DNA of 64,000 bases from Streptomyces vinaceus (GCF_008704935.1 NZ_CP023692.1:2613001-2677000), one strand, 5' to 3'; positions 36,415 through 45,214 are shown, counted from the first letter of the stretch. Notes: generated by a model not told the origin, from the sequence alone. Numbers and translations: made by a program.

Positions 36415-37506
36415 TCAGGGCTTGCCGCACTGCGGCAGCCCGGCCTTGTCCCCCTTGCGGATCTTCTCCAGCGCCTTCGCGGCGTCGTCGATGGTGGAGA
36501 CCTTCACGAGGGTCAGGCCGTCGGGGACGTGCTCGGAGGCGGAGCCGCAGTTCTCGGCGGGCGTCAGGAAGTACTCGGCGCCGGCCTGGCGGGCGCCGAT
36601 CGTCTTCATCTGGATGCCGCCGATGGGGCCGACCTTGCCCGTGTCGTCGATGGTGCCGGTGCCGGCGACGAACTTGCCGCCGGTCAGATCGCCCGGGGTG
36701 AGCTTGTCGACGATGCCGAGCGCGAACATCAGCCCGGCGCTCGGGCCGCCGACGTCGGCCAGCTTGATGTCGATGTTGAACGGGAAGGTGTGGTCGGTGC
36801 CCGCCCGGATGCCGACGATGGCGTGCCCGTCGCCCTCCGCCTTGGCGGTGGTGAGCACGACCTTGGACGAGCCGGTGGGCTCGCGGTGCGCCTTCTCGGC
36901 CTCGGCCGCCTCGGCGGCGGGCACGATGGTGAACTCGACCTGCTCGCCGGCCTTGCGCTTGGTGACCAGCTTGGCCACGTCCTCCGGGGCGTTCACGGGA
37001 CTGCCGTCGACCGCCCGGATCACGTCACCGGCGTGCAGCTTGCCCTCGGCGGGGCTGCCCTTGACCACGGTGGAGACCACGACGCGGGTGGTGACGCCCG
37101 GCGTCCCCAGCTGCTTGAGGGCGGCCACCTTGGCGCTCTCCTGCGACTGGCTGAACTCCTCCGCGTTCTCCTGGGTGGACTGCTCCTCCGTCTTCCCGTC
37201 CGGGTAGAGGTTCTCGTGCGGGACGACGATGTTGTCGTCGGACAGCCAGCCGTAGACGGCTTCCAGCAGGTTCATGTCGTAGTCGGCGCCGGTGACGCGG
37301 ACCGTCGTCATGTTGAGGTGCCCACTCGCCGGGTACGTCTTGTGGTCCGCGATGCTGATGACGGGCTCGCCGCGCGAATCGCCGAGCGTGTTCACCGTGG
37401 GGCCCGGGCTCATTTCCGAGTACGGGACCTTGATGAACACCCCTGCGCAGAGCAGCGCGAACAGCATGAGGGTGGAGGCGAGCATCGTCGCAGTGCGGCG
37501 TGGCAT
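36415..37506 (-). CDS. Membrane-anchored PDZ-Lon (S16) protease, YlbL family
   Basis: A 363-residue protein with an N-terminal signal anchor (TMLASTLMLFALLCAGVFI), an extracytoplasmic domain and a PDZ domain (about 145-200, SPAEGKLHAGDVIRAVDG). A C-terminal Lon-type protease domain has catalytic Ser256 (GGPSAGLMF) and Lys301 (GIQMKTIGA). In Bacillus YlbL is a checkpoint recovery protease; the role in actinomycetes is unknown. It ends 38 bases from the convergent PPA1309 gene. Confidence 0.92.
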   Translation of the reverse strand: MPRRTATMLASTLMLFALLCAGVFIKVPYSEMSPGPTVNTLGDSRGEPVISIADHKTYPASGHLNMTTVRVTGADYDMNLLEAVYGWLSDDNIVVPHENLYPDGKTEEQSTQENAEEFSQSQESAKVAALKQLGTPGVTTRVVVSTVVKGSPAEGKLHAGDVIRAVDGSPVNAPEDVAKLVTKRKAGEQVEFTIVPAAEAAEAEKAHREPTGSSKVVLTTAKAEGDGHAIVGIRAGTDHTFPFNIDIKLADVGGPSAGLMFALGIVDKLTPGDLTGGKFVAGTGTIDDTGKVGPIGGIQMKTIGARQAGAEYFLTPAENCGSASEHVPDGLTLVKVSTIDDAAKALEKIRKGDKAGLPQCGKP

Positions 37507-37624
37507 GGATCGACAGTACGGGACGGCCCTGACGGGCGGCCGCCGGGGCCGGTCCGTACGGGCACCGTACGCGGAACTCTCAGCGGATTCTCAGGGCGCT
37601 CGGGGGGCCTCCGCCCGGGACGCG

Positions 37625-37822
37625 TCACACCGCGTCGGAACCGGAATGGGCCGCTGCCTTCGTCCTGGCCTGATCGGCCTTGTCCATGGCTTCACGGAAC
37701 CTCGCGTATCCCGCGAGTTCGGATATGTCACCTTGAGTGCGGTCGCGAGCCGCCCAGCTGCCCCATATCGCCGCGCCGACGGCGGCGAACAGCGGAATCA
37801 GCAACCACGCCAATGACGCCAT
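37625..37822 (-). CDS. Small single-span membrane protein
   Basis: A 65-residue protein with one N-terminal membrane helix (LAWLLIPLFAAVGAAIWGSW) and a charged cytoplasmic part rich in Asp/Lys/Ala. ATG 37822 is preceded by GGGAGG. The function is unknown; its position between moaE and the PDZ-Lon protease may point to an envelope role. Between its stop and the protease gene (37507-37624) I see no gene. Confidence 0.78.
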   Translation of the reverse strand: MASLAWLLIPLFAAVGAAIWGSWAARDRTQGDISELAGYARFREAMDKADQARTKAAAHSGSDAV

Positions 37823-37917
37823 GGACGTGCCTCCCTGCCCCGAAAGTACGTGTCGTTGGTGGCTTCAACGCTCGTGCCCGGGAGGGGGTTACGCAAATCG
37901 AGGGCGTGTTGCGCGGC

Positions 37918-37943
37918 CGAACGGGTGGGACAGTACCCGTTCG
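37918..37943 (-). terminator. Candidate terminator after moaE
   Basis: CGAACGGGT (37918-37926) pairs with ACCCGTTCG (37935-37943), a 9-bp stem with an 8-base loop, 36 bases beyond the moaE stop. The rest of 37823-37979 holds no gene I can support. Confidence 0.55.
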
Positions 37944-37979
37944 CCCCACCCACCTCGCGCGCGGGGGTCGCCGCCGCCC

Positions 37980-38441
37980 TCAGCAGGCCCCGACCCACTC
38001 CTCCGTGCCGTCCGAGAACGTCTGGTGCTTCCAGATCGGGACCTCGTGCTTCAGGTCGTCGATCAGCATCCGGCAGGCTTCGAAGGCCTCGCCGCGGTGC
38101 GGGCAGGAGACGGCGACGACCACCGCGAGGTCCCCGACGGACAGGTCGCCGATGCGGTGGACCGCCGCCAGGGCACGGACCGGGTACTTGGCGATCACCC
38201 GCTCGGCGACGCGGCGCATCTCGGCCTCCGCCGTCGGGTGGCAGGAGTAGCCGAGCGCGTCGACGTCGGCCCCGCCGTCGTGGTTGCGCACCGTGCCGAC
38301 GAAGAGCGTGGTGCCGCCCGTGGCGTCGTCGCCGACGGCCTGGAAGACCTCGTCTATCGAGAGCGGGGTCTCGCGGATGTCGAGCAGCCGGATCGGGTCC
38401 GGAGCGGCCTGCTCGCCGGGGTGGTCGAAGTGCGGTGCCAT
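37980..38441 (-). CDS. moaE: Molybdopterin synthase catalytic subunit
   Basis: A 153-residue MoaE that puts two sulfurs from the MoaD thiocarboxylate onto precursor Z to make molybdopterin. The active-site lysines are Lys131 and Lys138 (KHEVPIWKHQTF), with Arg52 (VGTVRNHD) nearby. The frame is open far upstream (to 39509) but only from ATG 38441 is it MoaE-like. No moaD is present beside it. The ribosome-binding site is weak. Confidence 0.93.
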   Translation of the reverse strand: MAPHFDHPGEQAAPDPIRLLDIRETPLSIDEVFQAVGDDATGGTTLFVGTVRNHDGGADVDALGYSCHPTAEAEMRRVAERVIAKYPVRALAAVHRIGDLSVGDLAVVVAVSCPHRGEAFEACRMLIDDLKHEVPIWKHQTFSDGTEEWVGAC

Positions 38442-38530
38442 GCAGCCATCGTGCACCACGGGTCTCACATCGCGGTATAGCCGATTCGACCGGCTGTACG
38501 ACCCACGCGTATGGAGCCTCCTACAGGACC

Positions 38531-38572
38531 GGCCTCCCGGTGGCCGCCCGTCGGGGCGGCCACCGGGAGGCC
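38531..38572 (-). terminator. Strong terminator after the SDR gene
   Basis: A perfect 19-bp stem (38531-38549 with 38554-38572, loop GTCG), six bases beyond the stop of the SDR-like gene. This is the longest perfect hairpin I found in the window. Confidence 0.9.
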
Positions 38573-38578
38573 AGCGGG

Positions 38579-39733
38579 TCAGAGACCGCGGCGGCGGCGG
38601 GCCGCGCGGACCACCGCCGCGGCGCCGAGGAGGGCGACGGTGGCGCCGGCCGCGCCCGCGGCGGTGGCGTCCTTGCGGCCCAGCCGGCGCCCGGCGACCG
38701 TGTGCCGGCCGGCGACCTCCTGGAGGAGCTCGGCCAGCACCTCCTCGTTGGTCCAGCGCGGCCGCCAGCCCGCCGCGTGCAGCCCGCTGACGCTGACCAC
38801 CCACGGATGCATCGTGTACGCGAGGTCGCCCGCCGGGGACGGCGTCAGGCCGATCCGGTGCAGCCGCGCGGCCGCGCCGAGCGCCACCGCCGAGGGGAGC
38901 TCCATGCGGCGGATGCCGCTCAGCTCCTCGACCTCCTCCTGCTCCAGCCAGCCCTCGCAGCCCACCGCGAGCTCGCCCTCGACCTTCTCCAGGGCGGCGT
39001 ACTCCAGCGCGCTGACCAGGTCCTCCACGTGGCAGAACTGCCAGGTCGGCCGGGATCCGGCCACCACCAGCAGGCGCGGGGACTCGAAGTACCGGGTCAG
39101 CGCCGTGTCCGTACCGCCCACCAGGACCGCGGGGCGCACCACCGTCACGTTCAGGCCCGGGTGGGCGCGCGGGGCCCGCCGGCCCAACCGCTCGATCTCC
39201 AGCAGGTCGCCGACGCCCGTCGCCTCGGCCGTGGCCCGCAGCTCGGAGTCCTCCGACAGCGGGATGTCGTTGTCCGGCAGCGCCCCGTAGACCATCGCGG
39301 ACGTGCACAGCACGACCCGGTGCACCCCGGCCGCGGCGGCCGCCGTCAGCACGGTCTGGGTCCCGCGTACGTTGTACGCGGTACGGGCCGCCGGATCCGT
39401 CTCCAGGTCGAGGTCGAGCGCCAGGTGGACGACCACGTCGGCCCCGCGCAGTCTGTCGGCGATCGCGGGGTCCCGTACGTCCAGGACGTGCCACTGCGCG
39501 GCAGCGCACTCGCCGCGCCGCTCGTCGATCGCCACGACCTGCTTGACCTCGTCGGATGCGGCCAGGCGGGCCACCAAGGCCGCCCCGACCCCGGAGGCGG
39601 CGCCGGTCACCGCGATCACGGGGCCTCGCGCTCCCTGGTTTCGCGGCCGGCGAACGCCGTGCGGGCTCTCTCCGTGCTCAGGGCGGTTTTCGGCGTCGTG
39701 GGGCGCGCGAACCTGTGGATCTGGGGAACTCAC
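38579..39733 (-). CDS. Extended SDR / NAD-dependent epimerase-like protein with C-terminal anchor
   Basis: A protein of about 384 residues starting at GTG 39733 (VSSPDPQVRA) with GGAGA eight bases upstream. The Rossmann motif TGAASGVG is at 43-50. A typical TSAMVYG strand follows, but the expected YxxxK pair is missing (the region reads VGDLLEIERLGRR). It may thus be a non-classical or non-catalytic member. The C-terminus has a hydrophobic stretch with a basic end (AAGAAGATVALLGAAAVVRAARRRR), suggesting a membrane tail anchor. It is divergent from the DUF2342 gene. Confidence 0.85.
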   Translation of the reverse strand: MSSPDPQVRAPHDAENRPEHGESPHGVRRPRNQGARGPVIAVTGAASGVGAALVARLAASDEVKQVVAIDERRGECAAAQWHVLDVRDPAIADRLRGADVVVHLALDLDLETDPAARTAYNVRGTQTVLTAAAAAGVHRVVLCTSAMVYGALPDNDIPLSEDSELRATAEATGVGDLLEIERLGRRAPRAHPGLNVTVVRPAVLVGGTDTALTRYFESPRLLVVAGSRPTWQFCHVEDLVSALEYAALEKVEGELAVGCEGWLEQEEVEELSGIRRMELPSAVALGAAARLHRIGLTPSPAGDLAYTMHPWVVSVSGLHAAGWRPRWTNEEVLAELLQEVAGRHTVAGRRLGRKDATAAGAAGATVALLGAAAVVRAARRRRGL

Positions 39734-39925
39734 CAGGCGTCTCCAGCGGTTGTCTTCAGTAGGGACGCGCCGTGACGCGTACCTACCAGGTGATGTCCAT
39801 CCTGCCGCAGCCCAGGAGTCGGCGGAGCACCGAGCCCGCAAGCGGGTCCGGTGTCTACGCTGGGTGGTGTTGTCGGACCATTTCCCGTCGGCCCCCGCCG
39901 GCGGCCCTACGAGCCGAGGAAACCC

Positions 39926-41428
39926 GTGAGCGACACCCCATTCGGATTCGGCCTTCCGCCGGAGGAGCCGGAGAACGGCGACGAAGGCAAGAAGAAGGGC
40001 AATCAGGGCGGTCAGGGCGGCCCGAATCCGTTCGGGTTCCCCGGCATGGGCCTGCCGGGCGGAGCCGGCGGCCCCGGCGGCGCGGACAACCCGTTCGCGG
40101 CGATGTTCGGCGCGATGAACCCGAACGACCTGGGTGCGGCCTTCCAGCAGCTCGGCCAGATGCTGAGCTACGAGGGCGGTGCCGTGAACTGGGACATGGC
40201 CAAGGACATCGCGCGCCAGACCGTGGCCCAGGGCACGGCGGACGGGGTCAAGGACGCCAGCGTCGGGGCCGCCGAGAAGTCCGCCGTCGAGGAGGCCGTA
40301 CGCCTCGCCGACCACTGGCTGGACGGGGTGACCTCGCTGCCCTCGGGCGCCCCCACGGCCGTCGCCTGGAGCCGCGCCGAGTGGGTCGAGGCCACCCTCC
40401 CGGTGTGGAAGGAGCTCGTGGACCCGGTCGCCGAGCGCGTCGGCGCGGCCATGGGCGGCGTGCTGCCCGAGGAGATGCAGGCCATGGCGGGCCCGCTGCT
40501 CGGCATGATGCGCTCGATGGGCGGCGCCATGTTCGGCCAGCAGATCGGCCAGGCCGTGGGCACCCTCGCGGGCGAGGTCGTCGGCTCCACCGACATCGGG
40601 CTGCCGCTGGGCCCGGCGGGCAAGGCCGCGCTGCTGCCGCTGAACATCGAGGCCTTCGGCAAGGACCTGAGCGTCCCCGCCGAGGAGGTGCGGCTGTACC
40701 TGGCCCTGCGCGAGGCGGCCCACGCCCGGCTCTTCGCGCACGTGCCGTGGCTGCGCTCGCACCTGTTCGGCGCCGTCGAGGGGTACGCGCGCGGCATCAA
40801 GGTCGACACCTCGAAGCTGGAGGACGTGGTCGGCCAGCTCGACCCGACGAACCCGGAGCAGTTGCAGGAGGCCCTGCAGGGCGGCATGTTCCAGCCGCAG
40901 GACACCCCCGAGCAAAAGGCCGCCCTGGCCCGTCTGGAGACGGCGCTCGCGCTGGTCGAGGGCTGGGTGGACGCGGTCGTGCACGAGGCGGCCAAGCCCC
41001 GGCTCTCCTCGGCGGACGCCATGCGCGAGACCATGCGCCGGCGGCGCGCCTCGGGCGGCCCGGGCGAGCAGACCTTCGCGACGCTGGTCGGGCTGGAGCT
41101 GCGCCCGCGCCGGCTGCGGGACGCCTCGCGGCTGTGGGCCTCGCTGACCGACGCGCGCGGCGTGGACGGCCGCGACGGGCTGTGGGAGCACCCGGACATG
41201 CTGCCGACCGCCTCCGACCTGGACGACCCGGACGGGTTCGTGCACCGCGAGCAGCTGGACTTCTCCGAGATCGACAAGATGCTCGGCGAGGCGGCGCAGA
41301 AGCGCGACCAGGGCGGACAGGGCGGGCAGGGCCCGCAGGACGGCCCGGATCCGGCGTCCGCCGCCGACTCCGACTCCGACTCCGACTCCGACTCCGACTC
41401 CGACGGCGAGGGTGAAACGAAGAAGTGA
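39926..41428 (+). CDS. Zinc-dependent metalloprotease family (DUF2342) protein
   Basis: A 500-residue protein from GTG 39926 (VSDTPFGFGLPPEEPE), with GAGGA upstream. It has a Gly/Pro-rich N-terminus, then the DUF2342 core (REAAHARLFAHVPWLRSHLFGAVEGYARGIKV and EGWVDAVVHEAAKPRL). It is annotated in actinobacteria as a zinc-dependent metalloprotease or F420-associated protein, without a proven function. The C-terminus carries a repeated Ser-Asp tract. The stop overlaps the Nudix gene start by four bases (GTGA), implying a coupled operon. Confidence 0.88.
   Translation: MSDTPFGFGLPPEEPENGDEGKKKGNQGGQGGPNPFGFPGMGLPGGAGGPGGADNPFAAMFGAMNPNDLGAAFQQLGQMLSYEGGAVNWDMAKDIARQTVAQGTADGVKDASVGAAEKSAVEEAVRLADHWLDGVTSLPSGAPTAVAWSRAEWVEATLPVWKELVDPVAERVGAAMGGVLPEEMQAMAGPLLGMMRSMGGAMFGQQIGQAVGTLAGEVVGSTDIGLPLGPAGKAALLPLNIEAFGKDLSVPAEEVRLYLALREAAHARLFAHVPWLRSHLFGAVEGYARGIKVDTSKLEDVVGQLDPTNPEQLQEALQGGMFQPQDTPEQKAALARLETALALVEGWVDAVVHEAAKPRLSSADAMRETMRRRRASGGPGEQTFATLVGLELRPRRLRDASRLWASLTDARGVDGRDGLWEHPDMLPTASDLDDPDGFVHREQLDFSEIDKMLGEAAQKRDQGGQGGQGPQDGPDPASAADSDSDSDSDSDSDGEGETKK
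41366..41404 (+). repeat. GACTCC hexamer repeat encoding (Asp-Ser)n
   Basis: About six and a half perfect copies of GACTCC, in frame in the C-terminus of the DUF2342 protein. Such tracts expand and contract by slippage without frameshift. Confidence 0.9.
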
Positions 41429-41949
41429 GCCTGTACGACGACGCGCTGCTGGTCCTCAAGCGGTACGAGGACCAGCCCGAGCTGCGCGACCTCTACCTGG
41501 AGCACCTGGCCGCCCACCCGGACGGGATGTACAAGCCCTGCCAGGCCGGGCACCTCACCGGCAGCGCCCTGGTCATCGACCCGGCGGGCGGGCGCGTCCT
41601 GCTGACCCTGCACAAGAAGCTCGGCATCTGGCTCCAGATGGGCGGTCACTGCGAGCCCGAGGACACCACCCTGGCGGGTGCCGCGCTGCGCGAAGCCGTC
41701 GAGGAGTCGGGCATCGCCTCCGGGCTGACCCTGCTCCCGGGCGGCCCCGTACGGCTGGACCGGCACCCGATCCCGGCGCCGTGCAACTGGCACCTGGACG
41801 TGCAGTACGCGGCGCTGGCCCCGGCCGACGCGGTGGCGGAGATCAGCGAGGAGTCGCTGGACCTGCGCTGGTTCCCGTACGAGGAGGTGGCGGCGGCGGC
41901 CGACACCTCGGTCGTACGGCTGGTGGAGGCGACCCTGGCGCGGCTATGA
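41425..41949 (+). CDS. Nudix hydrolase
   Basis: A 174-residue Nudix protein. The Nudix box is GGHCEPEDTTLAGAALREAVEESGI, complete with REAVEESG. The N-terminus (SLYDDALLVLKRYEDQPELRDLYLEHL) is a helical extension. The substrate is unknown. Translation starts at GTG 41425 within the last codons of the DUF2342 gene. Confidence 0.92.
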   Translation: MSLYDDALLVLKRYEDQPELRDLYLEHLAAHPDGMYKPCQAGHLTGSALVIDPAGGRVLLTLHKKLGIWLQMGGHCEPEDTTLAGAALREAVEESGIASGLTLLPGGPVRLDRHPIPAPCNWHLDVQYAALAPADAVAEISEESLDLRWFPYEEVAAAADTSVVRLVEATLARL

Positions 41950-41966
41950 CACCCGCCGCACAGCCC

Positions 41967-42005
41967 GGAAGGGGCGGCCCCGCATCCTGCGGAGCCGCCC
42001 CTTCC
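41967..42005. terminator. Bidirectional terminator
   Basis: GGAAGGGGCGGC (41967-41978) pairs perfectly with 41994-42005, with an additional inner CCGCA/TGCGG stem. It lies between the Nudix gene and the convergent AIM24 operon end. Confidence 0.88.
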
Positions 42006-42022
42006 GCGTGCTTCCGGGCGCG

Positions 42023-42778
42023 CTAGTTCCAGGCGTTGTTCTGGTTCTGGGCGTGGACCCCGTGCTGGCCCATCCCGTACTGCGCGGCCATTCCCTGGCC
42101 CAGCTGGGCGTTCTGCGGCGGCAGCACCTCGCTCGGCTGCACCAGCGCGAAGCCGGTGCCGAGGAAGCTGAGCTCCCAGCCCTCGCCGGTGTTGCCGCGC
42201 CGCCGCCAGACGCCGGTGGAGTGCGTCTGGGCCTGCATCTGCACCCGCAGCGAGGTGGACCAGGCGACGATCGCGTCCGCGTCGGCGTTGACGTACTTGT
42301 CCGGCGTGACCTGCATCATCAGCGGCTGCCCGGAGGTCATCAGAGCGACCTTGCCGCGGCCGGTGATGTTGAGCTGGTACTTGCCGGAGCCGGAGATGCC
42401 GTACTGGCTGTCGACCGCGATGGCCTCGGTGTGCAGGGTGGAGTCCATGGCCAGTACGTAGCTGCTGTCGACGGTGAGGCCGTCCTGGTCCACGTCCACG
42501 ACGTGCACGTACTGGGCGAGGTTGGCGAAGTAGACCGTGCCCTGCCCGGAGCAGCGCATCAGGTCGAGGCCCTCGCCGGTGCGGGCGCGGGCGGTGCGCT
42601 GCGTGGTGCTCTGGTACTCGCCGTCGAAGTCGACGATCCCCTGGTAGGCGACCATGGCGCCCTTGCGGGCGAGGACGTCGTCGGAGCCGGCCAGGGTGAC
42701 CCGCAGCAGCTGCGGGTTCTGGACGGCGTACCGCTCCTGGGACTGCTGCTCGGCGTGGCCGAAAAGTGAGCTCTGCAT
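42023..42778 (-). CDS. AIM24-family protein
   Basis: A 251-residue AIM24-domain protein (double beta-barrel-like repeat; eukaryotic AIM24 is mitochondrial). It starts MQSSLFGHAEQQSQERY. The core GAMVAYQGIVDFDGEY, LMRCSGQGTVYFA and ISGSGKYQLNITGRGKVAL matches its two neighbours. The last 25 residues are Gln/Asn/Gly-rich. It is third in a same-direction row of three AIM24 genes (gaps 11 and 19 bases). The function is unknown; a link with stress/tellurite (Ter) systems is suggested by the TerD fusion upstream. Confidence 0.9.
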   Translation of the reverse strand: MQSSLFGHAEQQSQERYAVQNPQLLRVTLAGSDDVLARKGAMVAYQGIVDFDGEYQSTTQRTARARTGEGLDLMRCSGQGTVYFANLAQYVHVVDVDQDGLTVDSSYVLAMDSTLHTEAIAVDSQYGISGSGKYQLNITGRGKVALMTSGQPLMMQVTPDKYVNADADAIVAWSTSLRVQMQAQTHSTGVWRRRGNTGEGWELSFLGTGFALVQPSEVLPPQNAQLGQGMAAQYGMGQHGVHAQNQNNAWN

Positions 42779-42797
42779 GATGTGTGTCCGCTCCCCC

Positions 42798-43496
42798 TCA
42801 GCCCCGGGTCCGGAGCCGGTCGGTGCTGTCCTCGCTGGGCTGTACGACGACGATGCCCTGGCCGGAGAAGGCCATCTGGTAGGCCTCCCCGCTGCCCCGG
42901 CCGATCATCGACGAGGCCTTGAAGCTGCGCTTGCCCTTCACCTTGAGGTTCGGGGACCAGGCGACGAGCGCGTCGGGGTCGACGTACGTCTCGTCCTCGC
43001 CGCGGCCGCAGTCGACCACGATCGGGGTGCCGCGGGAGGTGATGGCGACCCAGCCGGTGCCCGCGATCTGCACGTTGAACAGGCCCTGGCCGGCGAACTT
43101 CGCCATGCCCTTGACCCGTTCGACGCCCCACTGGAGGTGGGCGTCGAAGGCGAGCAGGTTGGTGCCGTTGACCGAGAGCGCGTCGTTGTTGAGGTTGATG
43201 ACGACGACGTCCGCGCCGTAGTCGGCGAGGTAGAGCAGGCCGTCGCCGGTGGCCTTCATCAGCGGGGCGCCCTCGCCGGTGAGCCACTGGGAGGCCATCT
43301 GGCGCAGGGCCGGCGGGTTGGGCTCGTACTGGACGAAGCCCTCGTAGGCGACCATCGACCCGGTGCGCGCGAAGAGGTCCTGGCCGCTCTGCATGGCGAC
43401 CTTGAGCATGGCCCTGCCGTGGTTCTCCATGCGGGCCGTGACGGGGGTGGGGGCGTAGCCCGCGAGCTGCTGGTTCATTGCGTTCATGGCATTCAT
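42798..43496 (-). CDS. AIM24-family protein
   Basis: A 232-residue middle member of the three AIM24 genes. The start ATG 43496 (MNAMNAMNQQLAGYAPTPV) has GAGGGAG six bases upstream; a much longer open frame is out of register with the neighbouring gene's real frame. The core includes TGSMVAYEGFVQYEP, LMKATGDGLLYLADYGADVV and VQIAGTGWVAITSRGTPIVV. It is 11 bases after the TerD-AIM24 gene and surely co-transcribed. There is no signal peptide. Confidence 0.9.
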   Translation of the reverse strand: MNAMNAMNQQLAGYAPTPVTARMENHGRAMLKVAMQSGQDLFARTGSMVAYEGFVQYEPNPPALRQMASQWLTGEGAPLMKATGDGLLYLADYGADVVVINLNNDALSVNGTNLLAFDAHLQWGVERVKGMAKFAGQGLFNVQIAGTGWVAITSRGTPIVVDCGRGEDETYVDPDALVAWSPNLKVKGKRSFKASSMIGRGSGEAYQMAFSGQGIVVVQPSEDSTDRLRTRG

Positions 43497-43507
43497 GTGG
43501 GGCTCCC

Positions 43508-45214
43508 TCAGACCTCGTACGGCTGGACGACGATGAAGTTGCCGGGAGCGCCGCGGAACTGGAGGTTCACGGTCTCCCCGCTGTGGCCGGGGTAGGCGTT
43601 GCGCCGCAGCCGGACCTGGCTGGAGACGATCACCTGGGAGGCCGCCGACCACGCGACGATGGCGTTGCTGTCGGCGAAGGTGGTCGGGGTGACGGGCAGG
43701 ACGACGGGCGTTCCGTGCGTCTTGACGATCACCGTGCCGGAGCCCTGGAACAGCATCGTGAACAGGGCGCCGCCGGGGATGCCGTGGCCCTCGATGCGGC
43801 GGACCTCGTGCTGGAGGGACTCGTCGAAGGCGAGGACGCTTTCGGCGGAGACGCAGATCCCGTCGCCCTGGAGCTCGATGGCGTGCAGGTGGGCGCCGTT
43901 CTCGGCGAGGAAGACCTGGCCGCGGCCGCTGCAGCGCATCAGCTGCATCTCCTGGCCGGTGGCGTTGCCGACGATGCGGCCGGCGAAGCCGGCGCCCTTG
44001 TAGCTGAAGTCGACCTTGCCCTGGTAGAGGACCATGCTGCCCTGGCGGGCGAGGACGGGCTGGCCGCCCATCGAGAGGTCCACCCGCATCAGCTGCTGGT
44101 TCTGCGCGGTCCAGCGGGTGCCGGTGGGGACTTCCTTGTACGGCTGGAGGGCGGCGGCGAGGCCGGCGCCGGCGGCCTGCGGGGCGCCGTGGCCGTAGCC
44201 GGGCTGCTGACCGGGCATCTGCTGGCCGTACGGGGGCGGCTGCTGGCCGGGGACCTGGCCGTAGGTCGCGGGGGCCGGGGGCGGGACCTGGCCGCCGTAG
44301 CCGGGCATCTGGCCGTACGAGGGCTGCGGCTGCTGGCCGTACGGGGGCGCGCCGGGCGGGCCGGGCGGCTGCGGGGCGTGCGGCGGCCGGCCGTACGGCG
44401 CGGGGGCCGGCGGGGTGGTGATCGGGCCGACCATGGTCGGGGCCGAGTGCACGGGGGCCGGCGGGGCCGGCTGCTGGTACTGCGGGGCGGGCGCGGGGGC
44501 CGGGGCGGGCGCGGGCTGCGGGACGTACGGGGCCTGGGGAGCCTGCGGGGCTTGCGGGGCCTGGACCGGGGCGCCGAAGGACGGCGCCGGGGCGGCGGTC
44601 TGCGGCGGCGGGGCGAATCCCGGCGCGGCGCCGGCCTGGGCCGGGGCGGCGGCCTGCGGCTGCTGCGGGGCCTGCTGCTCGTCCTCGTCGGCGACCTCGC
44701 CGCCGAAGTTCTTCAGCAGCGCGGCGAGCCCGCCGTCGAAGCCCTGGCCGACCGCGGCGAAGCGCCACACGTCCTTGAGGTAGAAGTCGCCGAGCATGAC
44801 GGCGCGCTCGGTGCTGAACTCCGCGCCCGTGAAGGAGTACCGGACGACTTCCTCGCCGCCGGCCACGATCCGGATGTAGCCCGGTCCGATCTGCGACATC
44901 TGTCCGTCGCCGTCGATGGTGGCCGTGAAGGACAGCTTGTGGATGCTCGCCGGGACGCGGTCCAGCGTCACCCGGAAGGACTCGGTGTCGCCCGCCTGCG
45001 CGCCGAGCTGCTGGATCGACTCCTCCGGCGACTTCGGCTGGTTGTAGAAGACGAAGTACCGGTCGTCCGACAGCTGCTCGTTGGCGTCAAGGCCGAAGCA
45101 GCTGATGTCGAAGGCGAGTCCGGGGCCGGCGATCTGCACGCCCACGTACAGATCCGTGCCTGCCGTCAGATCGCTGATCCTGGCCTTGTGACCGCGTTGG
45201 AATTCCCTGGCCAT
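43508..45214 (-). CDS. TerD-AIM24 fusion protein
   Basis: A 568-residue fusion. Residues 1 to about 170 form a TerD domain (tellurium-resistance/stress family; calcium-binding type with DDRYFVFYNQPKSPEESI). A linker of about 190 residues is extremely rich in Pro, Gln, Ala and Gly with repeated PQAPQAP and PGYG-type motifs. The C-terminal AIM24 domain (about 365-568) has QGSMVLYQGKVDFSYKG and LMRCSGRGQVFLAENGAHLHA. It is first in the three-gene operon. Related TerD-AIM24 proteins exist in other streptomycetes but I know of no defined function. Confidence 0.92.
   Translation of the reverse strand: MAREFQRGHKARISDLTAGTDLYVGVQIAGPGLAFDISCFGLDANEQLSDDRYFVFYNQPKSPEESIQQLGAQAGDTESFRVTLDRVPASIHKLSFTATIDGDGQMSQIGPGYIRIVAGGEEVVRYSFTGAEFSTERAVMLGDFYLKDVWRFAAVGQGFDGGLAALLKNFGGEVADEDEQQAPQQPQAAAPAQAGAAPGFAPPPQTAAPAPSFGAPVQAPQAPQAPQAPYVPQPAPAPAPAPAPQYQQPAPPAPVHSAPTMVGPITTPPAPAPYGRPPHAPQPPGPPGAPPYGQQPQPSYGQMPGYGGQVPPPAPATYGQVPGQQPPPYGQQMPGQQPGYGHGAPQAAGAGLAAALQPYKEVPTGTRWTAQNQQLMRVDLSMGGQPVLARQGSMVLYQGKVDFSYKGAGFAGRIVGNATGQEMQLMRCSGRGQVFLAENGAHLHAIELQGDGICVSAESVLAFDESLQHEVRRIEGHGIPGGALFTMLFQGSGTVIVKTHGTPVVLPVTPTTFADSNAIVAWSAASQVIVSSQVRLRRNAYPGHSGETVNLQFRGAPGNFIVVQPYEV

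Noticed and set aside
42023..45214. A tellurite-resistance (ter) operon
   Set aside because: Only one TerD domain occurs; terB, terC, terZ and terF-type genes are absent, so tellurite resistance is not a supported function.
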